Positions 49,201 through 58,144 are shown, numbered from the stretch's first letter. The stretch is DNA of 64,000 bases from an uncultured Opitutaceae bacterium (GCA_903862935.1 CAIOZY010000040.1:62001-126000), one strand, 5' to 3'. Notes: generated by a model from the letters alone, not told the origin. Numbers and translations are program-made.

Positions 49201-49428
49201 TACCGCTACGTCGTCCACGACACGAAGACCTACAACCTGTTCGTCAGCTACCGCCTCGGAGCCAAGTCGGTCTGGCTGCGCGACACCCAGTTCCGCGTCG
49301 GCGTCGACAACGTCCTAAATGTCGAGCCCCCTCTTGTCTCCGGAAGCTCGCAAGGATATGAGACGAGCCTTTACAACAAGATGGCCCTGGGCCGCATTTA
49401 CTCGGTTGAGGTAAAAAAGACCTTCTAA
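46222..49428 (+). CDS. TonB-dependent outer-membrane receptor
   Basis: A 1068-residue receptor. The signal peptide ends near LAQKAPAPA, and a TonB-box/plug start is at EAFSVTGSNIKR. The plug runs to about residue 180 (RDGASSIYGTDAVAGVINY). The 22-strand barrel ends in VEVKKTF with the terminal Phe. It has the style of Opitutaceae receptors, which lack an N-terminal carboxypeptidase-like repeat. It would import a molecule degraded by the neighbouring peptidases and hydrolase. The start overlaps the hydrolase stop. Confidence 0.94.
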   Translation: MNLPRIHIPRTAAAALLVLGLVPATGLAQKAPAPADEQVIKLEAFSVTGSNIKRLEMEKVLPVTVFDNATIDVRDASEAADLLTALPEVTGLPGNETAFSGAASRGDNATVSMRGLPSANTLILLDGRRVAPHPITQSEAGTPTLSVNVNQLPNRGIDHIDVLRDGASSIYGTDAVAGVINYQMKKNFRGTELSLHYGENVYHDGAEYRATLTHGMDFAQGKGRMMVVADYYDRGAVFSRNRDFSANPDNSYRAPAPWNTPTDTTFNLMSTSSSYGAYIVGTPTATDQYGSTSTFSGARPSGVPTTFTSATGTFYLVPLAAGGVGFATAAPARTATGPGHDYYWNNSAYRVIQPESKRTNLFLNSEYDIKPRITAFTDLSMYQSHSTTYREPDAYSQSTDGYMIVPATNPYNPFGTRFWDPNGAPNADGTARLKGTPSAVSITNKRFIDFADRTDRVTDSVYRGVAGLRGKIFDSWSWEGALLYSAARGLEYEANCTRRSLLAAAINQTDPTKAFNPFGQSFAVQNGSLVVTGPYQNSQSVISSFSAPFIRSGITKLGSGDFHASGDVLPLWGGNSIGGALGGEFRYEAYDDYRPPYAGLNPPGSGLDPTGDDFVSFSPNSDTHGNRHVSALYAEAVLPLAGNKFRLPLVESLEVTASARYENYTDFGSTTKPKIGVDWKPLSWVMVRASDNEGFRAPNLAQLFTGTLVRTLLSSTDTYRSIVTGLPTDGPSNRRSVAQGNPNLQPETSKGKSVGVVVDVPHIKGLSVSVDYWEIARQNVIVAGGGIAADTAALLAATQSAVSSGQSVGSIDLGSGTANYKGDPSVARLPVTAADIAAFAAYNATQAPGNQRAVVGAINYVSSSYYNESRQFVNGFDFDLNYRAPKFSLGQFTFDTNWTYLNDFHAYTTNGASRTDYRESNASTVGGATPAWRGSTTLTWIRTMPNHDQLGAGLGFYYVGRYTDTGATTTLATWNSLGNPTYIQPVFTAGAYSYRYVVHDTKTYNLFVSYRLGAKSVWLRDTQFRVGVDNVLNVEPPLVSGSSQGYETSLYNKMALGRIYSVEVKKTF

Positions 49429-49452
49429 CCGAAATCGGCCCGACTCACGCCG

Positions 49453-49475
49453 GCCCTTTCTTCACGAGGAAGGGC
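49453..49475. terminator. Hairpin after the TonB receptor gene
   Basis: GCCCTTTC and GGAAGGGC pair over 8 bp (one G-T wobble) around the loop TTCACGA, 25 bases after the receptor stop and 61 before the gamma-glutamyltransferase start. There is no T-run, so it may only reduce downstream expression or stabilise the mRNA end. Confidence 0.4.
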
Positions 49476-49535
49476 GGGCAGCGCCACCGGGGGTTTCGCC
49501 AGGCGGTCTCCTGGCAGGTTGCCCGAAAACCGAAT

Positions 49536-51224
49536 ATGTCGACACGCACGTCCATCCTCCTGTTGGCGGCCGGCATGGGACTGGCCTGCCGCGCCTCCGT
49601 CCCGGTTCCGCCCGTCTCGGCGGCGCACGGGATCGTCGTTGCCGCCCATCCCGAGGCCGCGGCGATCGGGGCCGGCGTGCTCAGGAGCGGAGGCAACGCG
49701 ATCGACGCCGCGGTAGCCGTCTCGCTCGCCGTAGGCGTCGCCGAGCCCTACGGCTCCGGCCTCGGGGGGAAGCTGATGCTGCTCTACCGGGAGGCGGCAA
49801 CCGGCCGCACCTACGCCGTCGAGGCCATGGACGCCTGCGGCTCGGCCCTGGACGTGGCGACCGCGCGGCGCCTATCACCCGACGCCCACAGCTACGGCTA
49901 CCGCTCGGTTTGCGTGCCCGGCCTAGCGGCCGGCCTGTGGGCCGCCCACCAAAGATGGGGGGCCAAGCCGTGGGCCCAGGATGTCGCGCCCGCGATCGCC
50001 CTAGCCCGGAACGGGTTCGAGGTCCTGCCGAAGACGAGGGACTTCTTCGACGAGCAGTGGAGCAAGCTGAGGCGCGGCGACCCCGAAATCGCGCGGCTGT
50101 ACTTGGTCGCGGGCGAACTGCCGGCCGTCGGGATCCGCCTCAGAAACGAGGATCTTGCGAAGACGATGGAACTGCTGGCCGAGCGCGGGCGAGACGGGTT
50201 CTACCGGGGACCGGTGGCCGAGAGAATCGCCGAAGCGTCGCGGCGCGGCGGCGGCGCCATCACGCTCGCGGATCTAGCCGGATATCAGGCGCGCATCGTC
50301 GATCCGGTGGCCGCGGATTTCCGCGGCTATAGGATCGTGAGCGCGCCGCCCCCGGCCCGGGGGGCCTCGCTGTTCATGCCCGTCCTGAGGGCCATCGAAG
50401 GAGACGCCTGGGGCAGCGGGCCGCTGCGCACCGCGGCCAGCCTGGACCGCATCGGGCGCCTGTGGTGCGCGGTGGCTCGGCGGGAGCGACCGCTGATCGG
50501 CGACTCGCCCGACGCCCGGGCGCATTTCGAGCAGCTCATGTCGCCGGAGTCGATCCGGGCAATCCGTTCCGAGGCCGAGTCCGGCGGCGCCCCGCGGTCT
50601 GCCAGGGTGTTGGAGGAAGGGCCCTGTTACCAGAGCCCGATGGCCGCGACGACCCAGTGGATCATCGTGGACGGGGCGGGCAACATCGCCTGCGCCACCC
50701 AGTCGCTGAGCATGCACTTCGGGGCGGGCGTCGTCCCGCCGGGAACCGGGGTCGTCCTGAACGACTCGATGAGCAACTTCGACTACTCCGATCCCTCGAG
50801 CTCCAACTTCGTTGCCCCCGGGCGCCGTCCGCACAGCACGATTTCGCCGACAATCGTGGAGCGCGGCGGCCGTCCGCTCTTCGCAATCGGAGTCCCCGGA
50901 GCGGCCCGCATCCCCACGGCCATGCTCCAGGCCCTGATCGACCGGCTGGCGCTCGACCGCCCGCTTGCCGAGGCAATCGGCGACACGCGGTTTCACATCG
51001 TCGATCCGGAGCGTCCGGGGGACGGGCGGCTGTTCGAGGCGGAGCAGTCCCTGCCCGCCGAGGTTGCGGCGGGCCTTCGCGCGCGGGGGTGGAAGGTCGC
51101 CCTGCCTGAGGAGGCAGGCCGCGGCCGGCACTTCGGGGGCATCAACGCGATCGAATTCAACGCCGACGGCTCGCTCACCGGCTACGCGGACCCGCGGCGG
51201 ACCAATGCCGCCGCCGGCTACTAA
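49536..51224 (+). CDS. ggt: Gamma-glutamyltransferase-family Ntn hydrolase
   Basis: A 562-residue proenzyme with an export signal; a Cys at residue 18 (GLACRAS) might be an imperfect lipobox. Family features are GGNAIDAAVAVSLAVGVAEPYGSGLGG and the self-cleavage site before Thr372 in AATTQWIIVDGAGN. VVLNDSMSNF and GVPGAARI follow. It would cleave gamma-glutamyl peptides such as glutathione outside the cytoplasm. In E. coli the site reads TTHYS; TTQWI here may change the substrate range. It follows the TonB receptor by 107 bases. Confidence 0.88.
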   Translation: MSTRTSILLLAAGMGLACRASVPVPPVSAAHGIVVAAHPEAAAIGAGVLRSGGNAIDAAVAVSLAVGVAEPYGSGLGGKLMLLYREAATGRTYAVEAMDACGSALDVATARRLSPDAHSYGYRSVCVPGLAAGLWAAHQRWGAKPWAQDVAPAIALARNGFEVLPKTRDFFDEQWSKLRRGDPEIARLYLVAGELPAVGIRLRNEDLAKTMELLAERGRDGFYRGPVAERIAEASRRGGGAITLADLAGYQARIVDPVAADFRGYRIVSAPPPARGASLFMPVLRAIEGDAWGSGPLRTAASLDRIGRLWCAVARRERPLIGDSPDARAHFEQLMSPESIRAIRSEAESGGAPRSARVLEEGPCYQSPMAATTQWIIVDGAGNIACATQSLSMHFGAGVVPPGTGVVLNDSMSNFDYSDPSSSNFVAPGRRPHSTISPTIVERGGRPLFAIGVPGAARIPTAMLQALIDRLALDRPLAEAIGDTRFHIVDPERPGDGRLFEAEQSLPAEVAAGLRARGWKVALPEEAGRGRHFGGINAIEFNADGSLTGYADPRRTNAAAGY

Positions 51225-51257
51225 ACCGGGTGCCTACTCCCTCGAACGCCCTTATCC

Positions 51258-53192
51258 ATGAATGATGCCGGTCAGAATCCGCAGCCTGCGCCCGCGCGCA
51301 TTCCTCCCCTGCTCTGGGTCTCGCTGGCCCTGATCCTCCTCGGAGACCTCGGGGCCTGGTATTTTCAGACCGATGGCGGAAGGATCGACGTCGTTGGGAT
51401 CAAGCTGCCCACGGAGAACGGCCAGTGGATCACCGCCGACCTGTACCGGCCGCAGGGGGCGACCGAGAAGCACCCCGTCCCGATGGTTGTCCTGTGCCCC
51501 GGATTCGAGCGGAGCAAGGAGTCACTGGACAGCTACTCAATCGAGCTCGCCCGGAGGGATGTCGCCGTCCTCACGATTGATCCGTACAACCAGGGGGCCT
51601 CCAGCTCGACGCATCAGAAGCGCTCGGCCTCGGTCGAGGGCTACGGCGTCATCCCCGCGGTTGAGTACGTTTACGACACCCCCAATCTGAACTACGTCGA
51701 CCGGACGAGGATTGGGGCCGCTGGGTACTCTGCAGGAGGGAACGCCGTGATCCAGGCGGCCTCCGTGTTCGGGGGAAGGCCGGTCCAGGCCCGCCGTGCC
51801 AGGGCCTCAGAGTCGAAGAGGCCTACCGCAGCAGGGGCGGAAGTTCCTCCGGTCCGCCCCCCCAGCAAGCTCGCCGCCGTATTTGTCGGCGGCTACGTGC
51901 TGAGCTTAACCCCCGAGGTTCTGGCCTCGGTGAATTCGAGCGTCGGCATGGATTACGCAGAGCACGACGAGGGCGCCTACCGGAACGTGAACGGCACCGC
52001 GGACATGCGCCTGGCCCCCGAGGCGCTGCGGCTGGTGAATTCCGGCCTGGATAGGGACAAGCAGGTCTCGGAGGTCCAGATCGGAAGGGCGTACGGCGAC
52101 CCCGCTAAGAGGACCCTGCGGATCGTCTACAACACAAGGGCCAATATCCATCCCTTCCTGCCCTACGACCCCCGCTCGGTCGCCCACCTCATAGACTTCT
52201 TCTCCACCACGTTCGGGCTCACCCCGTCGATTCCATTCTCCAATCAGACCTGGTTCTTCAAGGAGCTGGCCACCCTGGTTGCGCTGGTCGGCTCGCTCCT
52301 GTTTCTGCTTCCCTTCACCTCCCTGCTGCTTCGTGTCCCCGCGTTCAGCGGGCTCGCTAACCCAGTCCCCCCGCCGTTGCCCAAGCCCAGTTCGGGCGGG
52401 AAATGGGTGTTCTGGGCCGTTTTCGCCCTGTCCGCCGCCTTGGCCTGCTGGTTATTCGTTCCGATGATCCGCGCAACGGCTGCCCTGTTCCCGGCCGCGA
52501 GCGCCTCCCAGCAGACCTGGTGGTTTCCGCAGAGGATGAACAATGCCGTGCTCCTGTGGGCTGTTGCCAATGGCGCGATCGGCATCGGGATCTTCTTCCT
52601 CAACTACATCCTCTTCGGGAAAAAGAGCGGAACCTCGCCCGACATGTGGGGCATCCGGACAACGGCGGGAGAGCTGGCGAGAACCCTGGGGCTGGCCCTC
52701 GCTGTGTTCGGGGCCTACTACGCGCTCGTCTTCGCCTCCTACGGGATCTTTCACACCGACTTCAGATTCCTCTTCATCTCGGCGGCAGCCTCCTTTCCTG
52801 TCCGCATGCTACTCGTCGCCCTGGAGTACCTGCCGCTGTTCTTTGTCTTCTATTTGGCTAATTCGATCCGGGTCAACTCCGCCAGCCGCTTTGAGGGCCA
52901 GAGCGAATGGGCGAGCATGCTGATCATGGGCCTGGGCAATTCGGTCGGGTTGATGGCAATCCTCGCGATCCAGTACGGCAACCTGGGCTTTTCGACGACG
53001 GTCTTCTGGACCAACGAATGGATCTACATGGATCTGCTCTTTGGGGTGATTCCGATGATGTTCATCCTGCCCTACTTCAACCGCTTTTTCTTCAGGATGA
53101 CGGGCCGGGTCTATCTGGGGCCGATGGTCACCTGCCTAGTCTTCATCATGATGATGCTGACAAGCAACGTCTGCTATATCCCGCTCCGCTAG
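51258..53192 (+). CDS. Membrane-anchored alpha/beta hydrolase with polytopic C-terminal half
   Basis: A 644-residue two-part protein. After one membrane segment (residues 16-36), residues 55-330 form an alpha/beta hydrolase (VVLCPGFERSKES, LTIDPYNQGASS, nucleophile in GAAGYSAGGNA). The C-terminal half (about 350-640) has seven or eight hydrophobic helices. I do not recognise this membrane module. The gene follows the gamma-glutamyltransferase by 33 bases and could belong to its operon. Hydrolysis of a lipid or membrane-associated ester is possible but unproven. Confidence 0.82.
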   Translation: MNDAGQNPQPAPARIPPLLWVSLALILLGDLGAWYFQTDGGRIDVVGIKLPTENGQWITADLYRPQGATEKHPVPMVVLCPGFERSKESLDSYSIELARRDVAVLTIDPYNQGASSSTHQKRSASVEGYGVIPAVEYVYDTPNLNYVDRTRIGAAGYSAGGNAVIQAASVFGGRPVQARRARASESKRPTAAGAEVPPVRPPSKLAAVFVGGYVLSLTPEVLASVNSSVGMDYAEHDEGAYRNVNGTADMRLAPEALRLVNSGLDRDKQVSEVQIGRAYGDPAKRTLRIVYNTRANIHPFLPYDPRSVAHLIDFFSTTFGLTPSIPFSNQTWFFKELATLVALVGSLLFLLPFTSLLLRVPAFSGLANPVPPPLPKPSSGGKWVFWAVFALSAALACWLFVPMIRATAALFPAASASQQTWWFPQRMNNAVLLWAVANGAIGIGIFFLNYILFGKKSGTSPDMWGIRTTAGELARTLGLALAVFGAYYALVFASYGIFHTDFRFLFISAAASFPVRMLLVALEYLPLFFVFYLANSIRVNSASRFEGQSEWASMLIMGLGNSVGLMAILAIQYGNLGFSTTVFWTNEWIYMDLLFGVIPMMFILPYFNRFFFRMTGRVYLGPMVTCLVFIMMMLTSNVCYIPLR

Positions 53193-53236
53193 CACAGACG
53201 GAGTGCGCCCTTCGGCCGGATCGTCAACCCGCCGCG

Positions 53237-53818
53237 TTACTTCTTGGGCGCCGCCTTTGCCGCCGCCTCGAACTCGGCGATCCGCTTCTGCGCCTCAGCC
53301 AGCTTGGCGTAGACCGTCGCAATGTAGTCCCCCGCTCCGTTGAGCTGCCTTGCAAGCTGTGAGGATTCGTTCGTCACCCGGTTCAGGTCGTCCTGCATCA
53401 ACCGAAAGCGCGCGTCGAATTGGTCGACCTGGCTCTGCAGAAAGGTGATTCTCGTCCTGGCCTGATCGACATCGGTCTTCAGGCTCCTATTGACGGCGGC
53501 GGCCTCGTCCAGCCTGGCGCCGAAGGACGAAATCTTGTCCTGCGCCTTGGCAAGCTGGACTCTAAGGCCGGCCGCCTCGTCCTGGGCTTTCCTCAGCCGA
53601 AACTGCACCATATCCACGTCCGCTGCGGCCCGGTCCAGCTGGGTCTGCTCTGCAGCGACCTTCTTGTTGGCTTCTACCAGGCTGGTCTGGAGCTTGGCCG
53701 ACCCGGAGTACAGATCGAGCGCCAGTGCTGCCAGGGCCAGGATAACGGCAACGCACAGATAGAGCGGCCATTTCGGCGCGCGGGGCTGATCGGGATTGGG
53801 ACGGGCTGTTTCACTCAT
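53237..53818 (-). CDS. Membrane-anchored coiled-coil protein
   Basis: A 193-residue protein. It has a short cytoplasmic N-terminus, one membrane helix (about residues 17-37) and then a long heptad-rich coiled coil (40-180) with many Gln, Ala, Asp and Lys, ending in an alanine/lysine tail. It has a good ribosome-binding site (GGAGAG). No enzyme motif is visible. A scaffold or cell-envelope role is plausible but not shown. It is convergent with the hydrolase gene. Confidence 0.8.
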   Translation of the reverse strand: MSETARPNPDQPRAPKWPLYLCVAVILALAALALDLYSGSAKLQTSLVEANKKVAAEQTQLDRAAADVDMVQFRLRKAQDEAAGLRVQLAKAQDKISSFGARLDEAAAVNRSLKTDVDQARTRITFLQSQVDQFDARFRLMQDDLNRVTNESSQLARQLNGAGDYIATVYAKLAEAQKRIAEFEAAAKAAPKK

Positions 53819-54160
53819 AGGATCTCTCTCCGAGTTGGCTCGGGGCGGTGCGTAGGCCACCATACACGGATCGTGTCTGTGCGTCGAGCCCACGCTCGAA
53901 TGACGGCTCGCGGGTCGATGCGGACCGGCAAACTCGCGTTGGAGCGGAGATGCTCAACCGTAGCGGAGATTATTGAGATCGTCAGGCCACGAGCTCCCAG
54001 TCGGTGAGGATGCAGCACGGGGATGTGAGCAGGGTGTGGGCCCTGGCATCATACCTGTAGGTCCTTGGCATAGATCTTCGGTGGCCAGCAAGGGGCGGAG
54101 GCCCCCCTCTCGCAATATTGCCCCCCCGCTGTCCAAGAGACCCAGCCGGTAGGCGACGGT
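53819..54160. other. 342-base gap without a gene
   Basis: I see no supported gene here. It contains the promoter side of the coiled-coil gene and, near 54090-54130, a short GGGGC/GCCCC hairpin and runs of C that may end transcription. Short open frames present are low quality and lack ribosome-binding sites. Confidence 0.6.
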
Positions 54161-54694
54161 TCAGGGACGCGCACGCGCCCTTTGATCTTCCCCACTCTCG
54201 ACTAGGGTCACGATCCTGGGCAGCGTCGCTCCCTCAGCCAAGACCTCGAGCGTTATCCGGTCGCCGGGCTTTCGGTTGATCAGCGCCTTATTTAGGTCAC
54301 TGCCGCCGTCGAAGCTCGCGACAAACTCCTGCACCGGTCTTCCATCTATCTTTTCAATCGTCGTCAGGACGCCGAGGCCCGCCTGATCCGCCGGAGAATC
54401 GGGCAGGATCTTGTCGATGGTCACCTTTTCAACCATGCCGGTCTCACGATCCCATTTAACGCGGACACTGAACCCAAAGCTGCCGAGCGGCACCGCCTTC
54501 ACGGTGATCTGCTTCAGCAGCGCGGGATCACCAGCGTCGGAGTGGTCGGCCAATGGCAAGTCCGCTCCCCGAAGGATGGTTCCGGTACCAAGGGCGAAAA
54601 ACGCCAGGGATAGTGCTGTAGGTCTCACAGGGATGGGGCAAAAATCCAGGACCCGCTCCGGTCGGACCTTCGGAGTGGCGAACCCGGGAGTCAA
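54161..54694 (-). CDS. Exported PDZ-domain protein
   Basis: A protein of up to 177 residues with one PDZ domain (about 85-150: VTIDKILPDSPADQAGL and KIDGRPVQEF). Before it is a hydrophobic segment that looks like a signal peptide (TALSLAFFALGTG). The start is uncertain: the longest reading uses TTG at 54694, but a GTG at 54628 puts the signal peptide at the N-terminus and is attractive. PDZ domains of this sort bind C-terminal peptides; no protease domain is attached. Confidence 0.75.
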   Translation of the reverse strand: MTPGFATPKVRPERVLDFCPIPVRPTALSLAFFALGTGTILRGADLPLADHSDAGDPALLKQITVKAVPLGSFGFSVRVKWDRETGMVEKVTIDKILPDSPADQAGLGVLTTIEKIDGRPVQEFVASFDGGSDLNKALINRKPGDRITLEVLAEGATLPRIVTLVESGEDQRARARP

Positions 54695-54905
54695 CGACTA
54701 GGTCGGGGGGGCCAGAGAATCAACCGGGAGATCTGATCTGGGAGACGCGGAGCCGTCGCCCCTTTCGTGGGGTTGTTTCCACCGTGGCTGATTGACTTGC
54801 CGCAGCGGGCCCCGGTATATGTTTGAATCTCATTTCAATCGAATGCGCGAAGACCGTGCCACCCGGGGGGCCATCGGACATCCGGTTGATTGACATTCTT
54901 TTGCC

Positions 54906-55328
54906 ATGATGTCCGCCGGTGCCACGAGCCCTGCCCTTCTTGTTGTTGAAGACGATTTGTATGTGCGCGAAAGGACCGCCGATCGGCCTAACCTGACCGG
55001 GGCTGATGTGCGGACCGCAACCAGCGGACGGGAAGCGTTGCGGCTGCTCGAAGACCATCCGGTAGGCCCGGTCGTCGCCGATATATCGATTCCAGACGGC
55101 GACGGGAACCGGCTGATAGCCCAGATGCGCCCTTCGCCGAACCTGCGGCAGATGGCGGTGGTCATCATGTCGGCCCATGCCGAAAGCGAGAGCACCGGCG
55201 CCAGGTTGCAGGCCGGCGCCGACAACTTTGTGGTCAAGCCACTCGATTCCGCACGGCTTCTGGTAACTGCGGGAAGATATCTACATCCACCACCTCGCAA
55301 CATTCCCGCCCGGCAAGCGCGTGTCTGA
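54906..55328 (+). CDS. Stand-alone response-regulator receiver protein
   Basis: A 140-residue receiver domain without output domain. The acidic pair is in VVEDD, the phosphorylated Asp59 in VVADISIPDGDGN, Ser89 in VIMSAHAE, and Lys111 in VVKPLD. It is 36 bases upstream of a sensor kinase and is probably its partner. The C-terminal 20 residues are Pro/Arg-rich. Output must come from another protein. Confidence 0.88.
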   Translation: MMSAGATSPALLVVEDDLYVRERTADRPNLTGADVRTATSGREALRLLEDHPVGPVVADISIPDGDGNRLIAQMRPSPNLRQMAVVIMSAHAESESTGARLQAGADNFVVKPLDSARLLVTAGRYLHPPPRNIPARQARV

Positions 55329-55364
55329 GGGCACGGTATCCCCCTAACGCCGCACCAGTTTTCC

Positions 55365-57791
55365 ATGATGATCGGACAGCCCAGAGATGATCCGGCCGGC
55401 ACGCGGCTTAGCCTATTGTGGTGGATCCTGCTGCTCTCGGCCCTCGCCGCCTTAGCGGACTGGTTTGCGCCTCCCATCTTCTTCCACCACTCCCTCGTGC
55501 TTGGGGTGGTTTTTTATTGGATAGGTCTGCGCCGATTTGGTCGCATTCCCGCGTTGCCGGTCCTGATTGTGAGCACAGCAGTTCTGACGCTCAAATGGGG
55601 CCAACCCTATTCAGCCTTGCTTGTCACGCTGGAGGGGTTGTGGGTCGGTTGGCTTTGGGGCAGAGGGCGTAATCCCCTGCTTGTCTGTTTACTTTATTGG
55701 GCGGTGCTTGGGACGCCCGCTTCGTGGTTTCTCTACACCCATGTTTACCTGATACCGCATCCCGCGTTTGAGCAGGCCCTCGGAGTGCAGGTGGTTAACG
55801 GACTCATTGCCGCCTGGCTCGCCCTGGTGATTAACGGCCTGGTCCCCGGAGTGGGTTCCAGGTCTGCGCCTGGAGAGCTCGATAGCTTCCGCGCCTTCCT
55901 GATCAAACGCTATGTCGCCTTTGGCACCATCCCCCTGCTGGCCGCCGGGTTGCTGGCAGCCCGGCTTTATGAGGAGGATGCCGTGGAAGAGGCAAACAAC
56001 AGGCTTTCGACCAGCGCCCAGCTTATAGCGGCGGAGGTGAATCAGTACGTGGCGAACGGCCTCTTTGTCGTAAACGACCTCGCCCTCCGCACATCGGCGC
56101 CGACGGCATTTGGCTCCACCGAGCAGCTCGAGGCTGACTTGGTATCGGCTCAGGCCTCTTCCACGTTTTTCGTGACGATGCTCGCCGCTGACCCTCGCGG
56201 CATCATCGTTGCCGCCGCGCCCCGCCCGACGCCCGATGGCCGCCCGCTGGCTATTCGAGCTGATCCGGTAGCAGACCGCGAATATTTCGCGGTTCCGATC
56301 AAGACCAACAAGCCCTACGTGTCAGACGCGTTCCTGGGGCGCAGCTTCGGTAACGACGTGCTGGTCGCTATCAGTTCCCCGGTCACCGCCCGCGGGGGGG
56401 AGCGCCTGGGAATCATTGAAGGCTCAATGCGGGTCAGTGACCTTGAGGCGATCCTCCGCAGGAATCTGCCGAACGCGTCATGGCGGATGCTGCTGACGGA
56501 CCGGCAAATGAGGGTAATCAGCGCGGTGGGCGCAGATTCTCCGCCACTTAGCACATTGGTAGGCACCCCCTTGGGGAGGCTGATCCACACGGCAGCCGGA
56601 AAGCCCTCGAGATTCAGCGCTGAGGTCGGCAAAGAACGGTCCAGTTTTCTGTCCGTCAGCGTGCCGGTGCCGGGATTGGGATGGACGTTCACCTTGCAAA
56701 GAAGTTGGGGCGATGTGATTGGCCCGATCATCGGCGTCTACGGAGTGGTCCTGGGGGTTGCACTGGCTGCGGTGTTGGTTGCGGTCCTATTCACCACCTG
56801 GTCAATTCACGACTTTCTCAGCGCCTGGAATACCCTGATCGCATTCGCCCAGAATCCGATCAGCGGCGATGCGGACTTAGAACGCACATCCCGGCTCGAC
56901 CTGCCGCGGGAATTCCACGAACTGTTCCACAACCTTTCGGCCATGGCAAAGCGGCTCGCATCCGCTCAGAGCCAGCGCGAGCAGCTGCTCCACGAACTGG
57001 AAGACCGGGTCCAATCACGTACCCTTGAGTTGCAAAAAGCCCTGGTGGCAGCGCAAGCGGCGGACCGCGCCAAGTCCGCCTTTCTCGCCACCATGAGCCA
57101 CGAGTTGCGCACGCCGCTCACCGCCATCATCACCGGGACCAGCCTGCTGAAGATGGCCCACACGGGAAAGTCGGCTCTGGAGATGCGCACCTTGTCGACC
57201 CTCGAAAAGTCCGGGCAGGTGCTCATCTCCGTCATTTCGGACGTGCTGGATTACTCCAAGCTGGAGGCCGAGGGCGTGACCATCCAGCACGGACCTTTCC
57301 GACCGGCGGAGTTGCTCTCGGATGTCGCGACAATCTTGACTCCGGTCGCCAGCCAAGCCGGCCTCACCTTGAGCTGTGACGTCAGGCACGCACCCGATCT
57401 GGAGTGGAGCGGCGACAGGGCGCGCCTCCGGCAAGTCCTCATCAATCTGGCAGGCAACGCCGTAAAGTTCACGGCGGAGGGCTTCGTGAAGATCTCCTCT
57501 TCAGTCGCCGAGGCGACACCCACTGCACCGCGTCGGCTCTGCTTCGTAGTGCAGGATTCAGGGCGGGGAATTCCAGAGGAAAAACTGGCGGCAATCTTCG
57601 AACCCTTTGTGCAGCTGGAATCCGAGAGGGTGAAGTCCCAAGCCGGGACAGGCCTAGGTCTGACCATCAGCCGCAAGCTGGTCCAGATGATGGGAGGGGG
57701 CCTCACCGTTGCCAGCCGCCTCGACGAGGGTGCGACATTCGCATTTTGGATTCCAGAGAACGGAAACACGGGGCCAGTCTCGCCGATCTGA
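55365..57791 (+). CDS. Sensor histidine kinase with membrane and Cache-like sensor domains
   Basis: An 808-residue kinase. Residues 18-180 contain several membrane helices (MASE1-like in appearance). A second membrane segment near 190-205 is followed by an extracytoplasmic sensor region (about 215-440) of Cache style (ADPRGIIVAAAP, DREYFAVPIKTNKPYVSDAF). A further helix (450-475) and a coiled linker lead to HisKA (His579 in TMSHELRTPLTAI). The ATPase boxes are NLAGNAVKF, DSGRGIPEE and GTGLGLTISRKL. The signal sensed is unknown. GC content seems lower than in the hydrogenase island. Confidence 0.9.
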   Translation: MMIGQPRDDPAGTRLSLLWWILLLSALAALADWFAPPIFFHHSLVLGVVFYWIGLRRFGRIPALPVLIVSTAVLTLKWGQPYSALLVTLEGLWVGWLWGRGRNPLLVCLLYWAVLGTPASWFLYTHVYLIPHPAFEQALGVQVVNGLIAAWLALVINGLVPGVGSRSAPGELDSFRAFLIKRYVAFGTIPLLAAGLLAARLYEEDAVEEANNRLSTSAQLIAAEVNQYVANGLFVVNDLALRTSAPTAFGSTEQLEADLVSAQASSTFFVTMLAADPRGIIVAAAPRPTPDGRPLAIRADPVADREYFAVPIKTNKPYVSDAFLGRSFGNDVLVAISSPVTARGGERLGIIEGSMRVSDLEAILRRNLPNASWRMLLTDRQMRVISAVGADSPPLSTLVGTPLGRLIHTAAGKPSRFSAEVGKERSSFLSVSVPVPGLGWTFTLQRSWGDVIGPIIGVYGVVLGVALAAVLVAVLFTTWSIHDFLSAWNTLIAFAQNPISGDADLERTSRLDLPREFHELFHNLSAMAKRLASAQSQREQLLHELEDRVQSRTLELQKALVAAQAADRAKSAFLATMSHELRTPLTAIITGTSLLKMAHTGKSALEMRTLSTLEKSGQVLISVISDVLDYSKLEAEGVTIQHGPFRPAELLSDVATILTPVASQAGLTLSCDVRHAPDLEWSGDRARLRQVLINLAGNAVKFTAEGFVKISSSVAEATPTAPRRLCFVVQDSGRGIPEEKLAAIFEPFVQLESERVKSQAGTGLGLTISRKLVQMMGGGLTVASRLDEGATFAFWIPENGNTGPVSPI

Positions 57792-58144
57792 GGTGGGTGT
57801 GGCCGGCGAGTCTCTCGCATCGGGCCGCCACGGGGCGATTGGAGAGGAACGGGGCAAAACCCATCCCTGGCCAGTCCAAGAACTCGGCCGATAATGGCAA
57901 AGGCCTGGTCCTCGCTTGGTGCGCCGTGTCCCCTTCCCTGTCTGCGCCAAGGCAACGCACAGCATTAGTGTCAGAGTGAGAAAAATGTTCTATCTCCGGG
58001 AATGTGCAGCCATCAGGAACACGGACATTACCCCCTCCCCCAGAAAGAATCTTACGGCCTGTTCTAACCCCTATGCCCCCTCAGCGCCTTAACCCTAATC
58101 GGGTGTGTTGTCCTATCTCCGCAAGGGCGTACCAAGGGAGGACG
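57792..58144. other. 353-base gap without a gene
   Basis: Between the sensor kinase stop and the integrase start I see no supported gene. The right half is pyrimidine-rich and holds GGGAGG, the integrase ribosome-binding site, at its end. An in-frame ATG at 58004 could extend the integrase but has no ribosome-binding site. Confidence 0.6.

Noticed and set aside
46222-49428. Cobalamin or other riboswitch for the TonB receptor
   Set aside because: The receptor start overlaps the previous gene by 4 bases, leaving no leader for a riboswitch.
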